Assembly (NCBI GenBank): GCA_047967505.1
Contig: CM106541.1
From: Dipteris shenzhenensis
Taxonomy: Eukaryota; Polypodiophyta; Polypodiopsida; Gleicheniales
Length of the DNA stretch: 64,000 nt
Strand: one strand, 5' to 3'
Under the pieces are notes generated by a model, which was not told where the DNA came from, made no database searches, and worked only from the letters and a program-made list of their open reading frames with translations. The position numbers and the translations under genes are program-made. Below, piece by piece: positions 1-12,151 of this stretch; the stretch's first letter is position 1, and every line of letters starts with the position of its first letter.

Positions 1-596
1 CTTTTGAATCGCTGAAGCCTTATTTTTTCTTCAAATGGAAGGATGCTATTGTATAAACCATGTACAAATGTTCTTTTTAAAGATTACTATAACCAGATGC
101 ACAGATTTTGATGCTTGAACCCATGTGCATAGCAAAATGAGGACCAAACTAGATTCAAGATTGCATTGTCATTGGCTATGGCAAAACTTAAGGTCTATAT
201 ATTATTTGATTCAATGACACAAATGTTGGTTGTCAACTATGGCACAGTCTTCCAAGAGGTCAACTCGCAATGTTGATGACCTAATCATAATAGGGGATCA
301 TGACTCATGATGAGAAAATTAAAGTGGTGAAGATATGATTGAGGATGGAGTTCGATATGATAAACCTCAATCTAATGTCACTTTACACTATTTTCTTGAC
401 ATCAAATTTTGGTAGAGCAATGTAGCACATTGTTCTCATAGGAGAAATACTACGTACAGATACTGAATTGATTCTTGCTAGAGTTTTGCCAAGTCACAAT
501 CACTCTAGTACAATTCATGATGAAGCTAAGCAAAAGGGTACTACTTAGTCAATAGACTCACCTTATCATCGACAACTGGTTATGAGCGTATTATAT
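1..596 (+). pseudogene. Copia C1 reverse transcriptase remnant, left part
   Basis: Degenerate Ty1/copia pol. The RT catalytic region reads NVDDLIIIG at 269-295 (normally YVDDL). It is followed by LHYFLDIKFW, the copia YFLG-type block, and by YHRQLVMSVLY just before base 592, which matches the conserved LYRQLVGSLLYL stretch. Several stops and frameshifts interrupt it. The frame resumes exactly after the G1 gypsy insertion, at 17245, so the two parts are one element. Its LTRs are not visible; the 5' part lies before the window or is lost. Confidence 0.75.
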
Positions 597-1750
597 TGTT
601 AACATCCACAAAGTACAACCACCAAATGCAGGGTAATCAATGAGTAAAGGTGACCAAGCCGAATGATCTTCTTCAACAGGACAAGCTCAAGGGAGTTTGA
701 TACCCAAATACACCAAGGTCAATGATTACAAGCAATGTGCACATGGAAGGAGTATAGCTCAAACTCAAGGAGTTTGATCCCCAAATACCCACAATCTGCT
801 CCAGGTGCATACCAAGAACAAGGAGATGCACACCTTTGGGTCACAGAGTGCATGCGCCTTGCACTTTTTAGCTCCACATCCAAAGGAAATAGCGACGCCA
901 ACCAAAATAGCCATGAAAGGAGTACAGCTCAAACTCAAGGAGTTTGTTCCCCAAATATTCCAAAGAAAAGGCTTCCCAGCAACATTCAGGGTTACCTTTG
1001 AGTGTCTCGCAAAAGCCCAGTGCCGTCATTCCAGGTTTTGAGCAGCGTTCATGAGGTTTAAACCCCAAACAGGTGAAGGTGTGAGGGTGCTCAGGGAGTT
1101 TGAGTCCCAAATCACCCTAGCCTAGGAGTGGCGAGGGTAACATAAGCACTATTTGGGAACCGGTTAGGACCACCTCCTAAAACTAGGTTTATCCCAAGCA
1201 CTTTAATATGGTTAACACAAGCACTGTTTTTGCTAGTAGAGAGAATCGGTAAGAATAGCAATATGCCTTGGCGCCCTACGAGCCCAAGAGCCCATGGTTG
1301 TAAAGTTAGGGAGAGTGCTAAAAAGAAAAAGGGTTGACCCTCCCTTCAAAAGGTGAATTGTATAAAAGGCCAAATGTTTGACTTTCGTCTTCGTTGTTGT
1401 TTGCACAAGTTTGAATACAAGCTCCCTCTTCTCTTCCAAGAGAGTGTTTTGGGTGTTCTCTTGTTTCCATTGTAGTGTCTTTGTGGTTGTCACTTTATCC
1501 CCCTTCACTCCCTTCTCCTTCTTCCCTTCCTCCTCCTCCCTTCTCCCCCCTTCTCCCTCTCCCCTCCCCTCTTCCTCTTCCCTCTTCCTCATGTGAAACC
1601 ACATTGCAACAATCCGAAGGCCGCTTGAGTGACACTTGCAGATGTCTCGTGCTATGCATTGCTCCCACAAGGAGTAGTCAAGAGTGGAAGCTCTGTAGGC
1701 ATATCTTCGACTACCCCACGACACGTGAGTCACCGTTGAGACCCATGACA
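597..1750 (+). repeat. 5' LTR of G1
   Basis: The LTR starts TGTTAACATCC and ends CCCATGACA, with TSD TATAT directly before it. From about 820 onward it matches 16341-17244. The motif GCTCAAGGAGTTTGA-CCCCAAAT recurs about four times (near 690, 757, 929 and 1090). The 3' third is a long C/T-rich tract (1500-1595). The first 223 bp have no counterpart in the 3' LTR. Confidence 0.85.
1361..1368 (+). promoter_or_regulatory. TATA box of G1 LTR
   Basis: TATAAAAG within the LTR, conserved at 16856-16863 in the 3' LTR. It is the likely U3/R promoter of the element. Confidence 0.65.
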
Positions 1751-1752
1751 TT

Positions 1753-1772
1753 TTTGGTGCCGCTACCGAGGA
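1753..1772 (+). other. Primer binding site of G1
   Basis: TTTGGTGCCGCTACCGAGGA begins two bases after the LTR end. It resembles the plant gypsy PBS type TGGCGCCGTTGCCGGGGA. Confidence 0.75.
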
Positions 1773-2191
1773 GAAAAGGTATGCTTTTGCATTTGCACTT
1801 GTCTCCCTTCGATATATTCCCATTGTAGTCACACATAGTTTCATCGACTGAGATTTGGTGATTTCTGACAATCTTACAGTTTTTGTTCTTGATTTTTTGT
1901 GATGGGGGGGTGCTACACTACCTATTCTACCTACTCCATGAAAAAAAACTAGAAAACAAACACTTTTTGAAAGTCAAAATGCAAAAACTCAGAAAAGGAA
2001 AGTTCACATGAAACTACTTCAAAACTTGACAAAAATCCTTAGTTTTGTTGTTTTTTGAGGTGATTAGACCACACATACACCTTAGCAATCAAGACTACTA
2101 AGTTCCTATCAACTTGAAACACCAAAAAGCATCCAAAACAAGCTTCCCAAGCTCACAAATGGCATTCCTACATGAAAAAACAGATTTTCGT

Positions 2192-2194
<3 letters not shown>

Positions 2195-2262
<68 letters not shown>

Positions 2263-2310
2263 TTCTCTCTGTCTCTTTGTCTCTGTCTCTGTCTCTCTCT
2301 CTTTCCACCT
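2195..2310. repeat. (CT)n(ATCT)n(CTGT)n microsatellite
   Basis: Compound simple repeat: CT about 2195-2224, then about ten ATCT units to about 2262, then CTCTGT-type repeats to 2310. It lies inside the G1 leader. Confidence 0.95.
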
Positions 2311-2379
2311 CTCTTATCTCCTACAACTCCACTAACAAGCTCCAAGGTAAGTTTGAAAGCCGTAGCGTATTGCACTGAG

Positions 2380-3005
2380 CAATTTTCCCGTCGATCGGTG
2401 CATTAGCTGGATCCCGCTGGTCAACTTGCATTGACCCGGTGCTGTAACGCTTCCCCATCGACCTAACTTCTGACTACGATTTACCTTGCCGCTCGAAGTT
2501 AATGCGTGTCAAAGTTACTTTCGCACCGATTTGACAAGTCGTTGACCGGTGCTGTAGTGGTTCCCCACCAATTGTTGCTATTTTACTATCCCACCATCGG
2601 CATGGTGAACCCACCCCTCTGTCTGTAGTCCTAATTGTTCCCCTCTGCTATTGCGTTACTCCATCGCACCGCCCGTTGCTGTGCAATCCCGTCATCCGGT
2701 GTTGTCCGCTTACCCCGCCGTCGTTGCTATACTATCCCACCGATCGGTGTCATACCGTATCCCTATACCCATGGGGATATCCCTTTCGACCGATCACAAG
2801 GACCACGTGGCAATTAATTTCCCACCAATCATTGTGATACATCTATCACACCGATCAGTGCTATTTCCTTATTTCGTCGCTCGTCATTGAAAGGTCACGT
2901 TGCCGCCGGCCGCCAAAATCGTACTACACCACCCGTTGCTATACCTGTAGCCCACCAACTGGTGCTGTAGAGTTACCCTACCGACTGGTGCGATACCTCT
3001 AAGGT
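2380..3005. repeat. Degenerate short-unit repeat array
   Basis: Imperfect units of roughly 25-35 bp built on CCCACCGATCGGTGCTAT-like sequence recur at least ten times. Examples are CCGTCGATCGGTGC, CCCACCGATCGGTG and CCTACCGACTGGTGC. The core GATCGGTG/CACCGATC is partly self-complementary. Likely an old minisatellite within the gypsy leader. Confidence 0.6.
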
Positions 3006-3164
3006 AGCTAAGGAATTAACAAAAAATTCCAAAACCTCAGTTTAGCTTGGGTGTCCCTAGCCAGAGGCATCCCACATGCACTTGAGGTTTGGAAGGATTT
3101 TGCCAAAGGGTCCAGTGCCAAAAGAAAGCACTTCGAGCTACGCTTAGCCCACCCTCCATCCTAG

Positions 3165-4337
3165 TTGGGGATCCGAAAGCTCGATTCTGAGCCTCCACTC
3201 GTTCGTAGGCCACGTCGTCTAGAAACTCCATCTAGTTCAGATGAAATAGAGAGTCTTGAAGGAGTGATGCAAGACCCAACGGGTCCAAGGGCATCAGAAG
3301 CCCCCTTCATGAGTGTAGCCTCTCCCAACTCTCCTACACCTTTTGTTGCATCCAAGCTTAGAGGTACATTCTCTAACATGTTCGGCCGCTTAGGAAGAAT
3401 AGAGTCAGCGGACATGGAGAACCCCTTTGTCGGCATGTCCGCAGGAAGGGAAGGCCAAAAATATACAGTTCCTGAGCCATAGATCGGGACAAAAACTACT
3501 TTCATTGATCGAGGTTCCTCCGCTTATGCCAGACCCCCCCCATGGGAGAAATGGACGAGGAAGATCCATGGATGAGGGAACTCCACTGACAGGGCCCAAG
3601 TCTAGGGGATACCAGGAACTTCCAAGGTGGAATGCCTTATGACCCTCTAAAAGCCCCGGCCCCACCAGCCTTCATAAACTTCGGGGCATTGCAGTTTCCA
3701 CCCTACCACCCGTTGCATGGAACCAATGTCTCCATGCTCTAGGACCCACCACCTCTAGGAATCCGCCCCTTCCCGTCTATACTGGTTGCACCAATGAATG
3801 CAAGCATGGGTACTTCTGTCCCAATCCCAACACCAGCAACTACATGGACACCACCACCTGGACCAAGGCCAGCCCTATAACCCATCAGGCCCATGACAAC
3901 AACACCTCTGCTAGCTACTCAAATGGTGTTCACTGACGAGGCAATGCGTATTTTAGTGAATGCCCTAGGAAGGGGGGCAACACCACCACCACCTGCTCTA
4001 ATGTTCCCTGTAGGGATGGCAAAATCCTCAAGAAGCCGTCCCATAGCCATTTTCAAGCTGATGACCAAGTTCCTCAGAGAAGGAGACCCAGTCTCTCACC
4101 TGGAAAGGTTCGAGCAGATTTGTGAAGCCTTATGCACCAGGTGACCTTGAAATGGCCAATGCATTCAGCCTTAGCCTAGACGGCAAGGCAGGTCAATGGT
4201 ATAGGGCTCTCACCCCGGAGCAAAAGATCAACTGGGAGACATTGATAAAGGCTTTTATTATGGGATTCGCATGCGACAGTGCCGAGTTGGCTACCTTCCT
4301 ATCTACAAAAGTGAAAATGCGATCGCATCTCTGCTAA
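3165..4337 (+). pseudogene. G1 gag (retrotransposon capsid) remnant
   Basis: The capsid protein would package element RNA. The first frame (from 3165) is a hydrophilic N-terminal region. After frameshifts the Retrotrans_gag-like core appears: TKFLREGDPVSHLERFEQIC (around 4065-4125) continuing, after a frame change near 4130, with LDGKAGQWYRALTPEQKINW and a LIKAFIMGF-like block (4175-4270). These match the plant gypsy pattern W...L...F. No zinc knuckle is visible before the protease, so the nucleocapsid portion is probably deleted. Confidence 0.75.
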
Positions 4338-4469
4338 GAGGGAATCCCATCCTATGGCATGATCTGTCTAATTGGATGAGCAGGACGTTCCTACCTTTAG
4401 CCCCTACTAGAGCCCTAGGCACAACCAATCAATGCTAGATAAGGGGCAGAACCTACCCAAGATTCCCAT

Positions 4470-4939
4470 CAACAAGCTAGGCTAGTATTTCAAGGGCGAT
4501 GACACGAACGCCTCAATCCCCATAGTCTACCAAAACCAAAAGGTGGAAGCCATCCTAGATGGGAGAGCAGGAGTGAGTGTCTGCACCAAGCAATGGGGAA
4601 AAATGGGGAAAACCCGCACTCGAGCGAACCCATCTGGTGGGAAAGCTAGCCAATGGAGGAACCGTTGAACCTCTGGGAGTACTGACTGGCATAAACATTA
4701 AGGTGTTTGGATTCACATACCATGTTAGGTTTGTGGTCATGGACTTTACTCAACAGCTCGGATATAAAGCTATCCTAGGCAGACCCTTCTTGCGAATGTT
4801 CGGACTCGTGTATGACTGGCGTAATGATAATATCTACTTGCAGCACGAGGAGCAAACCATGAGAGTGGACTTGCATACCTACAATGCCCACACGTTGTTA
4901 GGACACCTCTTTGCCACAAAGTCCGACACCACCACTTGA
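4470..4939 (+). pseudogene. G1 aspartic protease remnant
   Basis: Retropepsin-like segment. AILDGRAGVSVCTKQ near 4553-4595 corresponds to the active-site block usually written AILDGGAGVSV, with an R in place of the second G. After a frame change, YKAILGRPFLRMFG (around 4765-4805) matches the C-terminal ILGRPWL motif typical of plant gypsy proteases. A spacer of poorly conserved, proline- and lysine-rich sequence (4940-5570) then leads to RT. Confidence 0.7.
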
Positions 4940-5569
4940 ACCACCGTCGTGAAGCTATTCCAACCCTGTGGACAAAAAAGAGGATGAGAAGGAGTCTAAC
5001 ACTTCTGGTATGCACCTCTCCCCAAGCCAGAATTCTTGCAAAACTGGATGCACATCTTAGCCAACATAGATGTCCCAGAAAGAGTAGGGTTTCAGATCAC
5101 CACCCCAGAGCTCGTGGGTCTGACCATGGTGGTTCCCCTAAGCATGTTCAATATGCTCAAACCATGAGAGGTAAGCAAGGGAACAATAAGGGTTAAATCA
5201 AATCTTCACTGGTTGACCTACGTAGGCGCCACGACCACCCACCATGAGTTCTCCTTTAACTGGGGAAACAGGGTGAATAAGGTAACCACCCACATCGGCT
5301 CTATAAGTACAAGGGAAGAGCCCCCTTCAGGTCCCAAATCCCTTGCATCTAAAGGCAAGGCTAAGGCTAAAAAGTCCTCTGCCCCGGCACAGAAGGAGAA
5401 GGAGATTGAGGATAAAGAAGACCTACGGCAGGTGCCAACCCACTACAAGGCCTATACTATTCAGGATTGCAAGATCTTATACCAACAAGCCAAAAGATCT
5501 CGAGAGGACGGTTGTTCTCAAAGATATTATGGTGGACCAGCCCCAGTCAAGGAAGTAAACTTAGCCTTG

Positions 5570-6526
5570 GAAATCCAGGACCCACAACTCATATTTGTCA
5601 CCATCGATGACCTCACTCCCAATGAGGAGAATGCCTTAATAGCTCTCCTACGAGAATATAAGGATTGCATGGCCTGGAAGTACACGGACATGAAAGGAGT
5701 ACCTGTCGCAGTAGTGCAGCATTAGTCCCCATGATGGATGATGCCAAGCCAGTATGGCAACGCCCCTATCCTATGAATCCTAAATATGCACTCATAGTGA
5801 GGGATGAAATTCAGAAACTCATAGATGTAGGATTCATCTATGAGATCGAGCATACAGACTGGGTATCACCCATTGTGATAATCCTGAAGAAGAATGGAAA
5901 AATCAGAGTATGCGTGGATCTGAAGAAGGTTAACGTGGCCACAAAACGTGACCACTACCCCTTAACATGTTCTAGAAAGGGTAGCCCCCGGAAAGGAAGC
6001 TTATAGCTTCCTAGATGGATTTTCGGGTTACAACCAAGTCTCAATCGCCGCCCAAGATCAACATAAGACCGCCTTCGCAACCGAATGGGGAGTATATGCA
6101 GCCAGGGTTATGATATTTGGTTTAACAAATGTCCTAGCTAGTTTCCAACGTATGATGATCACGGTATTCAAGGAATACCTGAGGGACTTTGTGGAAGTCT
6201 TCTTGGATGATATCTGCGTGAACTTGAAATGGGATGACCACCTAAAGTATCTCAAGGTCCTCAAGACATGCCGCTTATACCGCATATCCCTCAACCCCCT
6301 TAAGTGCCAGTTTTGGGTCAAACATGGTGTCATCCTGGGTCACACAGTGTCCCAAAATGGAATCTCTATGGACCACAACAAAATTAAACTCATTTTGGAG
6401 TTACCACCCCCCACCAACGCTAAGGGAGTCCAAATGATTTACTGGCCATATTGGCTATTACCAGAGATTTATTTTATTCTACGCCAACATAGCCCGCCTG
6501 CTATACAAACTGCTAGTGTCCTTTGA
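5570..6526 (+). pseudogene. G1 reverse transcriptase remnant
   Basis: RT domain in several frames. LIDVGFIYEIEHTDWVSPIV and KKNGKIRVCVDLKKVN (about 5815-5930) are the entry blocks. A short disrupted stretch follows near 5970-6005, then FLDGFSGYNQVSIA, KTAFATEWGVYA and VMIFGLTNVLASFQRMM. The catalytic box reads VFLDDICV (about 6200), so both Asp residues are kept. LNPLKCQFWVKHGVILGHTV is the thumb-proximal block. The frame breaks at about 5724, 6004 and 6430. Confidence 0.85.
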
Positions 6527-6978
6527 GTGGACCGAAGAATGCCAAACATTCTTTGAAACCCTTAAGCTAGCTCTAGGCACTGCCCCAGTACTGAGGTCTC
6601 CCGATTGGAATTTAATATTCCACATCCACATTGATGCCTCTAACTTTGCCATTGGATGTGTGTTAGCCCATCCCGGGGAGCATAATTTGGATTACCCGAT
6701 ATACTTTGCGAGCCGTCAACTAAATGAGGCCGAAGTTAACTACACCACCTTCGAGAGAGAGAGGATCTTGCCATGGTCTATGCAGTCAAGAAGTTCAAGC
6801 ACTACTTGTCTTCTTCGTGGACCATCAAGCACTGTTGTACTTGCTCAACAAACCCTGCATGACGGGACGCATCACTAGGTGGATGCTGATCTTGCTAGAA
6901 TTTAACTTTACAATTGTTGTGCGCAAAGGGAAAACCCATGTTCTAGCCGACCACCTATCGAGGATCCCAAACAAATGA
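6516..6978 (+). pseudogene. G1 RNase H remnant
   Basis: Gypsy-type RNase H. FHIHIDASNFAIGCVLAHPG supplies the first catalytic Asp. YFASRQLNEAEVNYTTFERE supplies the Glu block, and a frameshift follows near 6770. The frame resumes with FFVDHQALLYLLNKPCMTGR and ends HVLADHLSRIPNK. Without the frameshift the arrangement is standard for the plant Ty3 lineage. Confidence 0.85.
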
Positions 6979-7139
6979 AGCTCTAACAGGAGTAGAAGAT
7001 TATCTCCCCAACGTTGCCCTCTTCTTCCTCAACGTCATTCTAGAATGGGCTACCAAAATCGGCCACTACTTGGCCAACGGACTACCCGTAGACCAGGAGC
7101 TAAAGAAGGATAGAGCCCATAAACTCATTAAGGATGCAA

Positions 7140-8510
7140 CGCCATATTAGCTGCAACTCTACCGCATGGGTAAGGATGGCATAAAGATGCGTATGCGAAC
7201 ATTAATACATCGAGGTGCTTGAAGAAGCCCACTCCGGAATCCACTCCGGAATCACAGGTGGCCATTTTGCTGCTGAGGTTACATCATGTAAAGTGCTGCA
7301 AGCTGGTCTCTGGTGGCCAACGCTCTTTGGAGATGCGATCGAATTTGTCAAATGATGTGACGACTGCCAATGCATCCAAATCCCACATAGAGCAAAGATG
7401 ATGCCCCTGACCAGGATCCTGGCCGACAAACCCTTCGAGAAGTGGGGCATTGATTTCATTGGTCCCATAAGCCCAGTCATCGCTAAGGGGACTGGGCTCG
7501 ATACATCATCCTAGCCACCGACTACTTCACGGAGTGGGTAGAAGGAAGAGCCACAGTAAAGGATGATGCAAGATCCACCGCCAAGTTCTTATACGAACAA
7601 GTCATCATGCAGTTTGGATGCCCATTGGAGTTAGTTAGCGATTGAGGAACTCACTTCCTCAACGAAACCATAGCAATCCTGACAATCGAGTTTATGATCA
7701 TTCATAGGAAGTCAACACCATATTACCCCAGAGCAAATGGCTCGGCCGAAAGCTCTAACAAAACTTGCTATAAGATTATCACATGTACAGTAGAAGCCAA
7801 TCATACCGACTGGGTGCATAAGCTCATAGTAGTGTTATGGGCCTATAGGACCTCCTACAAGGTGGCAACACATTGTACCCCCTTCAAGTTAGCCTTTGGG
7901 GTAGAGGCAGTAATGCCAATGGAGTATGTAGTGCCTAGCCTCCACCTTGCCACATAAGGGAAAGACTCACAAAAAATGCGCTAGCCGAAAGGATAATCGA
8001 CCTTAAAAAGCTAGAAGAGACAAGGTTGTGACCTACGCTCTCCGAGTAGAAAAGGCTCGACGTAAAAAGTGGTTTGACTGCAACCTCAAGAACGAGGACC
8101 TAGCAGAAGGATACTTGGCACTCCTGTATAGTGTCCACAACACCAAATGTAAGCTTAAGTACCAAGGTATGGGTCCTTACCATGTAGTTGACATCACCCC
8201 CCAAGGGGCATGCCGAATAGCCACCCTTGATGGAATAGAAATGCTACTAACCTCTGCCCAAAAAATTCGAGAACACTGCAAGTACAAGCTGCAAGTACAA
8301 GATGCTATCCTCTATGCCCAATGTCACTTCGATTGGAACCGATGCCCAAAAAACGGTAACGTAGCAACAACAGCAGCTCTGGTCACCTCAAGATCACCTC
8401 CCCCACACACAGTCCTGGAGAAAGCTGCACCCAATGCTCATGCCTCATCCATCGCCACCCATCACCAACCATTCGTGCAACACCACCAGCTCGAGCGACC
8501 GAGGCAATAA
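7140..8510 (+). pseudogene. G1 integrase remnant
   Basis: A CDDCQ piece of the zinc-binding HHCC region lies near 7355. The DDE core follows: KWGIDFIGPI with the first Asp (about 7440), then SD-stop-GTHF, where the second Asp is followed by TGA where CGA or CAA is expected (about 7641). NGSAESSNKTCY supplies the Glu (about 7738). ALRVEKARRKKWFD and LKYQGMGPYHVVDITPQGA (8037-8220) form the C-terminal GPF/Y-type module. Several stops and one frameshift make it non-functional. Confidence 0.85.
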
Positions 8511-9460
8511 GGACACTTGGATCTAGAAGAGGACATTGCAAACCCCAAAGGCGATGAAGGCAGCACCACAAGAACTTGTGCCCTCTCAGGATACAACACC
8601 ACAAGAATCTGCCAATGATCCAGAAACAGCAGGCCAACCTCAAGGCACCAAATACGCACTAGTGCCACGGGTAGTTAGACTCAACACAAGCATCGCAACC
8701 ACCAATCGAGGACCTCTACAGGAACCAAATTCCACCCCACAAAGAGTTACACAAGAACCTCGCCTTGGGGACAGACACTCAACATCGGATCCTACAATAG
8801 CAACAAAGCCCGACACAAAGGTGCCTCTGGCATCCAAGCTAAGGAACAAGCTGGACGCATACTCTACATGGCTTCTCATTCATTATGCAGCAGTACGATG
8901 CCACTGCATCATCATAATCATCACATCTAGGTCTAGGTGAGTCAGTATGGTAAGCATCTCACCCGACACACCCACAACCCCCACTGGTCCCTATCGACGA
9001 ACACACTGCACGAGCACACACGATCAGCACTAGGTGATTAGAGTCCGTTCTTGCATTTTTGACAAGTGCTCATGTTCTTGCACGCTGACCTCACTACTAT
9101 CACGTGGTACCACACAAGTGCACACCGCTCCGTTCGCATTTCCCTCCCACCCCACTCCTCCTTTCTTCTCTTCTCTTTTTTCCCCCTATCACACACAGTC
9201 ACTACCCCGCCAACCATCGCTAAAGCGTTCACCGTCGACCGTCACCGAAAGGTTCACCGCCGATTGTCATGATCATGATACCCCATCGAGCCATCGCCAT
9301 CTAAAACAACACTGCCCCATCACCATTTGAGTACCACGCCAATCGCAATCTAAGACACTCCACGTCGACCGTCGCCATCGAGGTTCGCCACTGACCATCG
9401 CCATCAAATTTAGCACTGCCCCATTGTCATACCAGTATCCCGCCGGTTGGGGGATAGAAG
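8511..9460 (+). other. G1 region between integrase and third ORF
   Basis: Roughly 950 bp. An open frame at 8536-8940 is rich in P, T, Q and S with no recognised domain; it could be a disordered pol tail or chance. From 9200 to 9450 the sequence repeats GTCGACCGTCGCCATCGA-like units, a degenerate short array. No gene is supported. Confidence 0.45.
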
Positions 9461-9462
9461 TC

Positions 9463-9470
9463 TATAAAAG
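9463..9470 (+). promoter_or_regulatory. Possible internal promoter (TATA) of G1 ORF3
   Basis: TATAAAAG in the context AGTCTATAAAAGTAGG, 113 bp upstream of the ATG at 9584. Its position between pol and the third ORF suggests a separate transcript for ORF3. This is inferred from sequence only. Confidence 0.4.
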
Positions 9471-9583
9471 TAGGCCTACCTCGCCGGGTCGTCGCCATAG
9501 TTGTTGCAACAAAATCTGCCAAAATTTATCCAAAAATCTGACAGTTTCCTGCCCACTTCTTCTCCATCCCCACCAGCAAATTG

Positions 9584-9804
9584 ATGTCCTCCTCTTCTTC
9601 CTCATCCACCGATTCCCTTGTCATGCAACTTCCACTTCTGTTTGCCATGGAATCCAAACATGACTTTTTTGAATTCGAGGCTCACCTAGGTCTCCACCCT
9701 TGCCCTATTCCAAAGGCCACTGGCCCATCAGATTCTCAGAGCACTCCAGCCACAATTTGAATGCCGACCAAAATACCCACGGAGGACTTACAAGATGAAG
9801 AAAC
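9584..9804 (+). pseudogene. G1 third ORF (ORF3), 5' part
   Basis: Starts with ATG at 9584 and a run of serines (MSSSSSSSTDSLVMQLPLLF). One TGA interrupts it at 9758. The frame then reads through EDLQDEE and is cut at 9804 by the nested copia C2, whose target duplication is GAAAC/AAAAC. The protein continues at 15867 in G1. I do not recognise the product. Its place between integrase and 3' LTR is where envelope-like or accessory ORFs occur in some plant gypsy elements, but no signal peptide or membrane helix is evident. Confidence 0.5.
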
Positions 9805-9952
9805 TGTGGGAGAGGAGAGCACACACAAAGGGATAAGGAGACACTAGAAGTGGTGGAGCAAAAGCTACTCCAGCTTATTCCTCCATCATATATATATGAG
9901 TATATACGGGCCCCTATACAAGTGGGTGGGCACACTGCCCTTTACCCCAACA
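9805..9952 (-). repeat. 3' LTR of C2
   Basis: In + orientation it runs TGTGGGAGAGG...CCCCAACA, so the element strand reads TGTTGGGG...CTCCCACA. It matches 15715-15861 with few differences. An ATATATATATGAG block in the middle probably supplies the TATA signal. Confidence 0.88.
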
Positions 9953-9963
9953 ACCTCCCACTT
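9953..9963 (-). other. Polypurine tract of C2
   Basis: AAGTGGGAGGT on the minus strand directly abuts the 3' LTR start TGTTGGGG, as expected for the plus-strand primer. Confidence 0.7.
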
Positions 9964-10028
9964 AAAGGCAGTGTGCCTTTTAAGGGAGTATAGCACACGT
10001 ACAATACAATCAACCATAGGCTGAATCC

Positions 10029-10283
10029 CTATGCCCATCGACACTCTACAATGTGAAAAGTGCATAGAGGATAAGCTACTAGCAGACTACTAGCAGACAT
10101 CAGGTCTGTAGGATAGAAAATGACAAGCTGTAGATGCATGTCAACCAAGATCTCATGCCAGATCTCACTGGGAGAGTGAACTCTCACCACCACGTGCTCC
10201 TGTGCTAAGTCCATAGCACCTGCACTGTCCTTGTGCAAAGAAAATGTCTCTATAATACCACCTGTGATCGACCATAAGCACAT
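10029..10283 (-). pseudogene. C2 RNase H C-terminal remnant
   Basis: DSAGAMDLAQEHVVVRVHS, followed by LQLVIFYPTDLMSAS, aligns loosely with the copia RNase H end (DN-SA-ALA ... HIDVR-HF ... I-L-YVPT-D-ADI-TK). It lies about 80 bp inside the polypurine tract, the expected place. Decay is heavy. The stretch 10300-11700 should hold RT and the RT-integrase linker, but I can only see scattered similarity there. Confidence 0.5.
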
Positions 10284-11712
10284 GCCCTACAATAGACCTC
10301 TGCTGATCTACCCAACTTGCATCACCTGCATGTTGCTCCTGGAAGCATAAGGACTTGATGTCCACAACTGTTCCCTACTGCCAAAATCTGCCATAATCAT
10401 GCTACCAACTCCCACTGCAATGGAAGCAAGAACTGGAAGTGTAGCCCCAATGGCAAACATGTGAGAACCAAGTCTCAACCCAATCATGGATGCATGAAGT
10501 ACTATGGCTGCCATATCAACCATAACCTGCTGCTTGCTCAACTGATATGTGATCGTCAAACTTGCTATGTTTCAAGTATGGATCCAATACAGGCAATAGA
10601 GTACTCAATAACTTCCCCCTCTCCATACTGAAACAGCCAAGTATCGGAAGACAAACATCATCACGACCATGCAGCTCCCACTGCAAAGCATCCCCATCCA
10701 TAAAGGACCATATGGCAAGTAACCTTAGAAGGATAGCAACCTCCTGAATACTAAGACCATAGCCTGTCTCATTGCGCATCACGTCTTGAGCTCTCATAAC
10801 AGTATCAAACCTATGAAGCCAAGCTCGAGGGGATTGCTTCTAGCCATGGAGGCACTTACAAAACAAACATATCGATGATTCCTACCCATGCGCAATATGA
10901 CCTGAGTCAATAACTACAGAAACCACATCTGTCCTGGCATAACCAGCCAATGGATCATACCGAGCATCATTAGCCAAGGTATCCTCCTCACCATACATAG
11001 CCTCATCCTCATCTGCAAGAGGCACTCCGCATCCTGGGAGCAAACTATAACTATCCATAGAAGATGCATCAACAATCTCCATAGGAGTATAAACCTATGG
11101 AATACTCGAGACATCTGATTGCTGTCTCTGACCAAAATCAGGAAGTAATCGTGGCTATCCCAACTTATAACGTGCTCACCATGGGAAAAACCTCCCATTC
11201 CAAGGGCTATGGGCTGCCCCTGCAAAGAATTTGGAGGTATCAGTGCACTTACACCCTCCTGGAACACCACTCTCCTGCTATCCATAGTCCTGGGCTATCT
11301 AAACATAGCATCCTCTCTGAAATAGACATTATGGCTACGTATCAACTCTCTACCTGAAGAATCCCATAACATGTACTCCCTACTGGACTCACTGTATCCA
11401 AGGAAGATACACCTCCTCGATCGGGAACCATGAGCATAAGCCTTGCAGCCAAACACACTCATAACATGGTGCCCTGCCTGTTAAGAAGTCAAATGGCACT
11501 CTACCATCCAGAGATCTCTTGGGTGACCTGTTAAGCAAGTATGCAGCTGTCTTACATGCCTCAGCCCAATAGCATTCGGTAAGACCTGCATATTATAGCA
11601 TGCTACCAATCCTATCCAATAGAATCCGATTTATGCCTTCAGCCAAGGCATCATGAGCAGAAAGATGAGGAGTGGTCAACACCCTCTTGATACCAAGTGT
11701 ATCACATAGATG

Positions 11713-11991
11713 CTAAAATCTAGGAGAGGTAAACTTTGCATCACCATCAGTCATCAAGCTAAATAGCTTCTTTCCTGACTGATTTTCACCATTACCCAAG
11801 AAGCGCTGAAATGTATCATATACATAATGCTTCTGACGAATCAAATATACCCATATGTACTTTGTAGCAGCATCAATAAATGTCACAAAGTAAGAGGCGC
11901 CACTTAGTGAAAATGTAGGCATAGGCCCACAAATTGCACTATGAACCAACTGCAATGGCTCAGCATATCTCTCACTGACAGTCTTGCTCAC
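11713..11991 (-). pseudogene. C2 integrase core remnant
   Basis: The copia integrase entry block is clear: LQLVHSAICGPMPTFSLSGA, then YFVTFIDAATKYIWVYLIRQ. The expected catalytic Asp of LVHSDICGP is Ala here, and FIDDATRY has become FIDAATKY. The frame runs on to GKKLFSLMTDGDAKF, near the second-Asp block (R-DNG-E-). Further integrase sequence upstream to about 12150 is broken by stops. Confidence 0.8.
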
Positions 11992-12151
11992 AAAAGAGGA
12001 TCCTGACTGCTAACCATCATGACAATCATGACATAAAATTTGAGAGACATCCATAACAAGAATGTATCTCAATGTTGTAAGGGCTTCCATACCTGTAGCA
12101 GACATATGTCCAAGTCTGGCATACCATAAACTAACTAATGGTGGCTACTTA

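Larger units (their letters stand above)
1773..3164 (+). other. G1 untranslated leader
   Basis: About 1.4 kb between PBS and gag without a supported gene. It contains the CT/ATCT microsatellite and the degenerate GATCGGTG repeat array listed separately. Short open frames here are low-complexity translations. Confidence 0.6.

Noticed and set aside
1233-1871. 212-codon minus-strand frame, with a similar one at 16728-17204
   Set aside because: Both are antisense readings of the two G1 LTRs through the C/T tract; their similarity is LTR similarity, not a conserved gene.
8536-8940. 134-codon frame after G1 integrase as a separate gene
   Set aside because: Low-complexity P/T/Q composition, no start context; more likely pol tail or chance.
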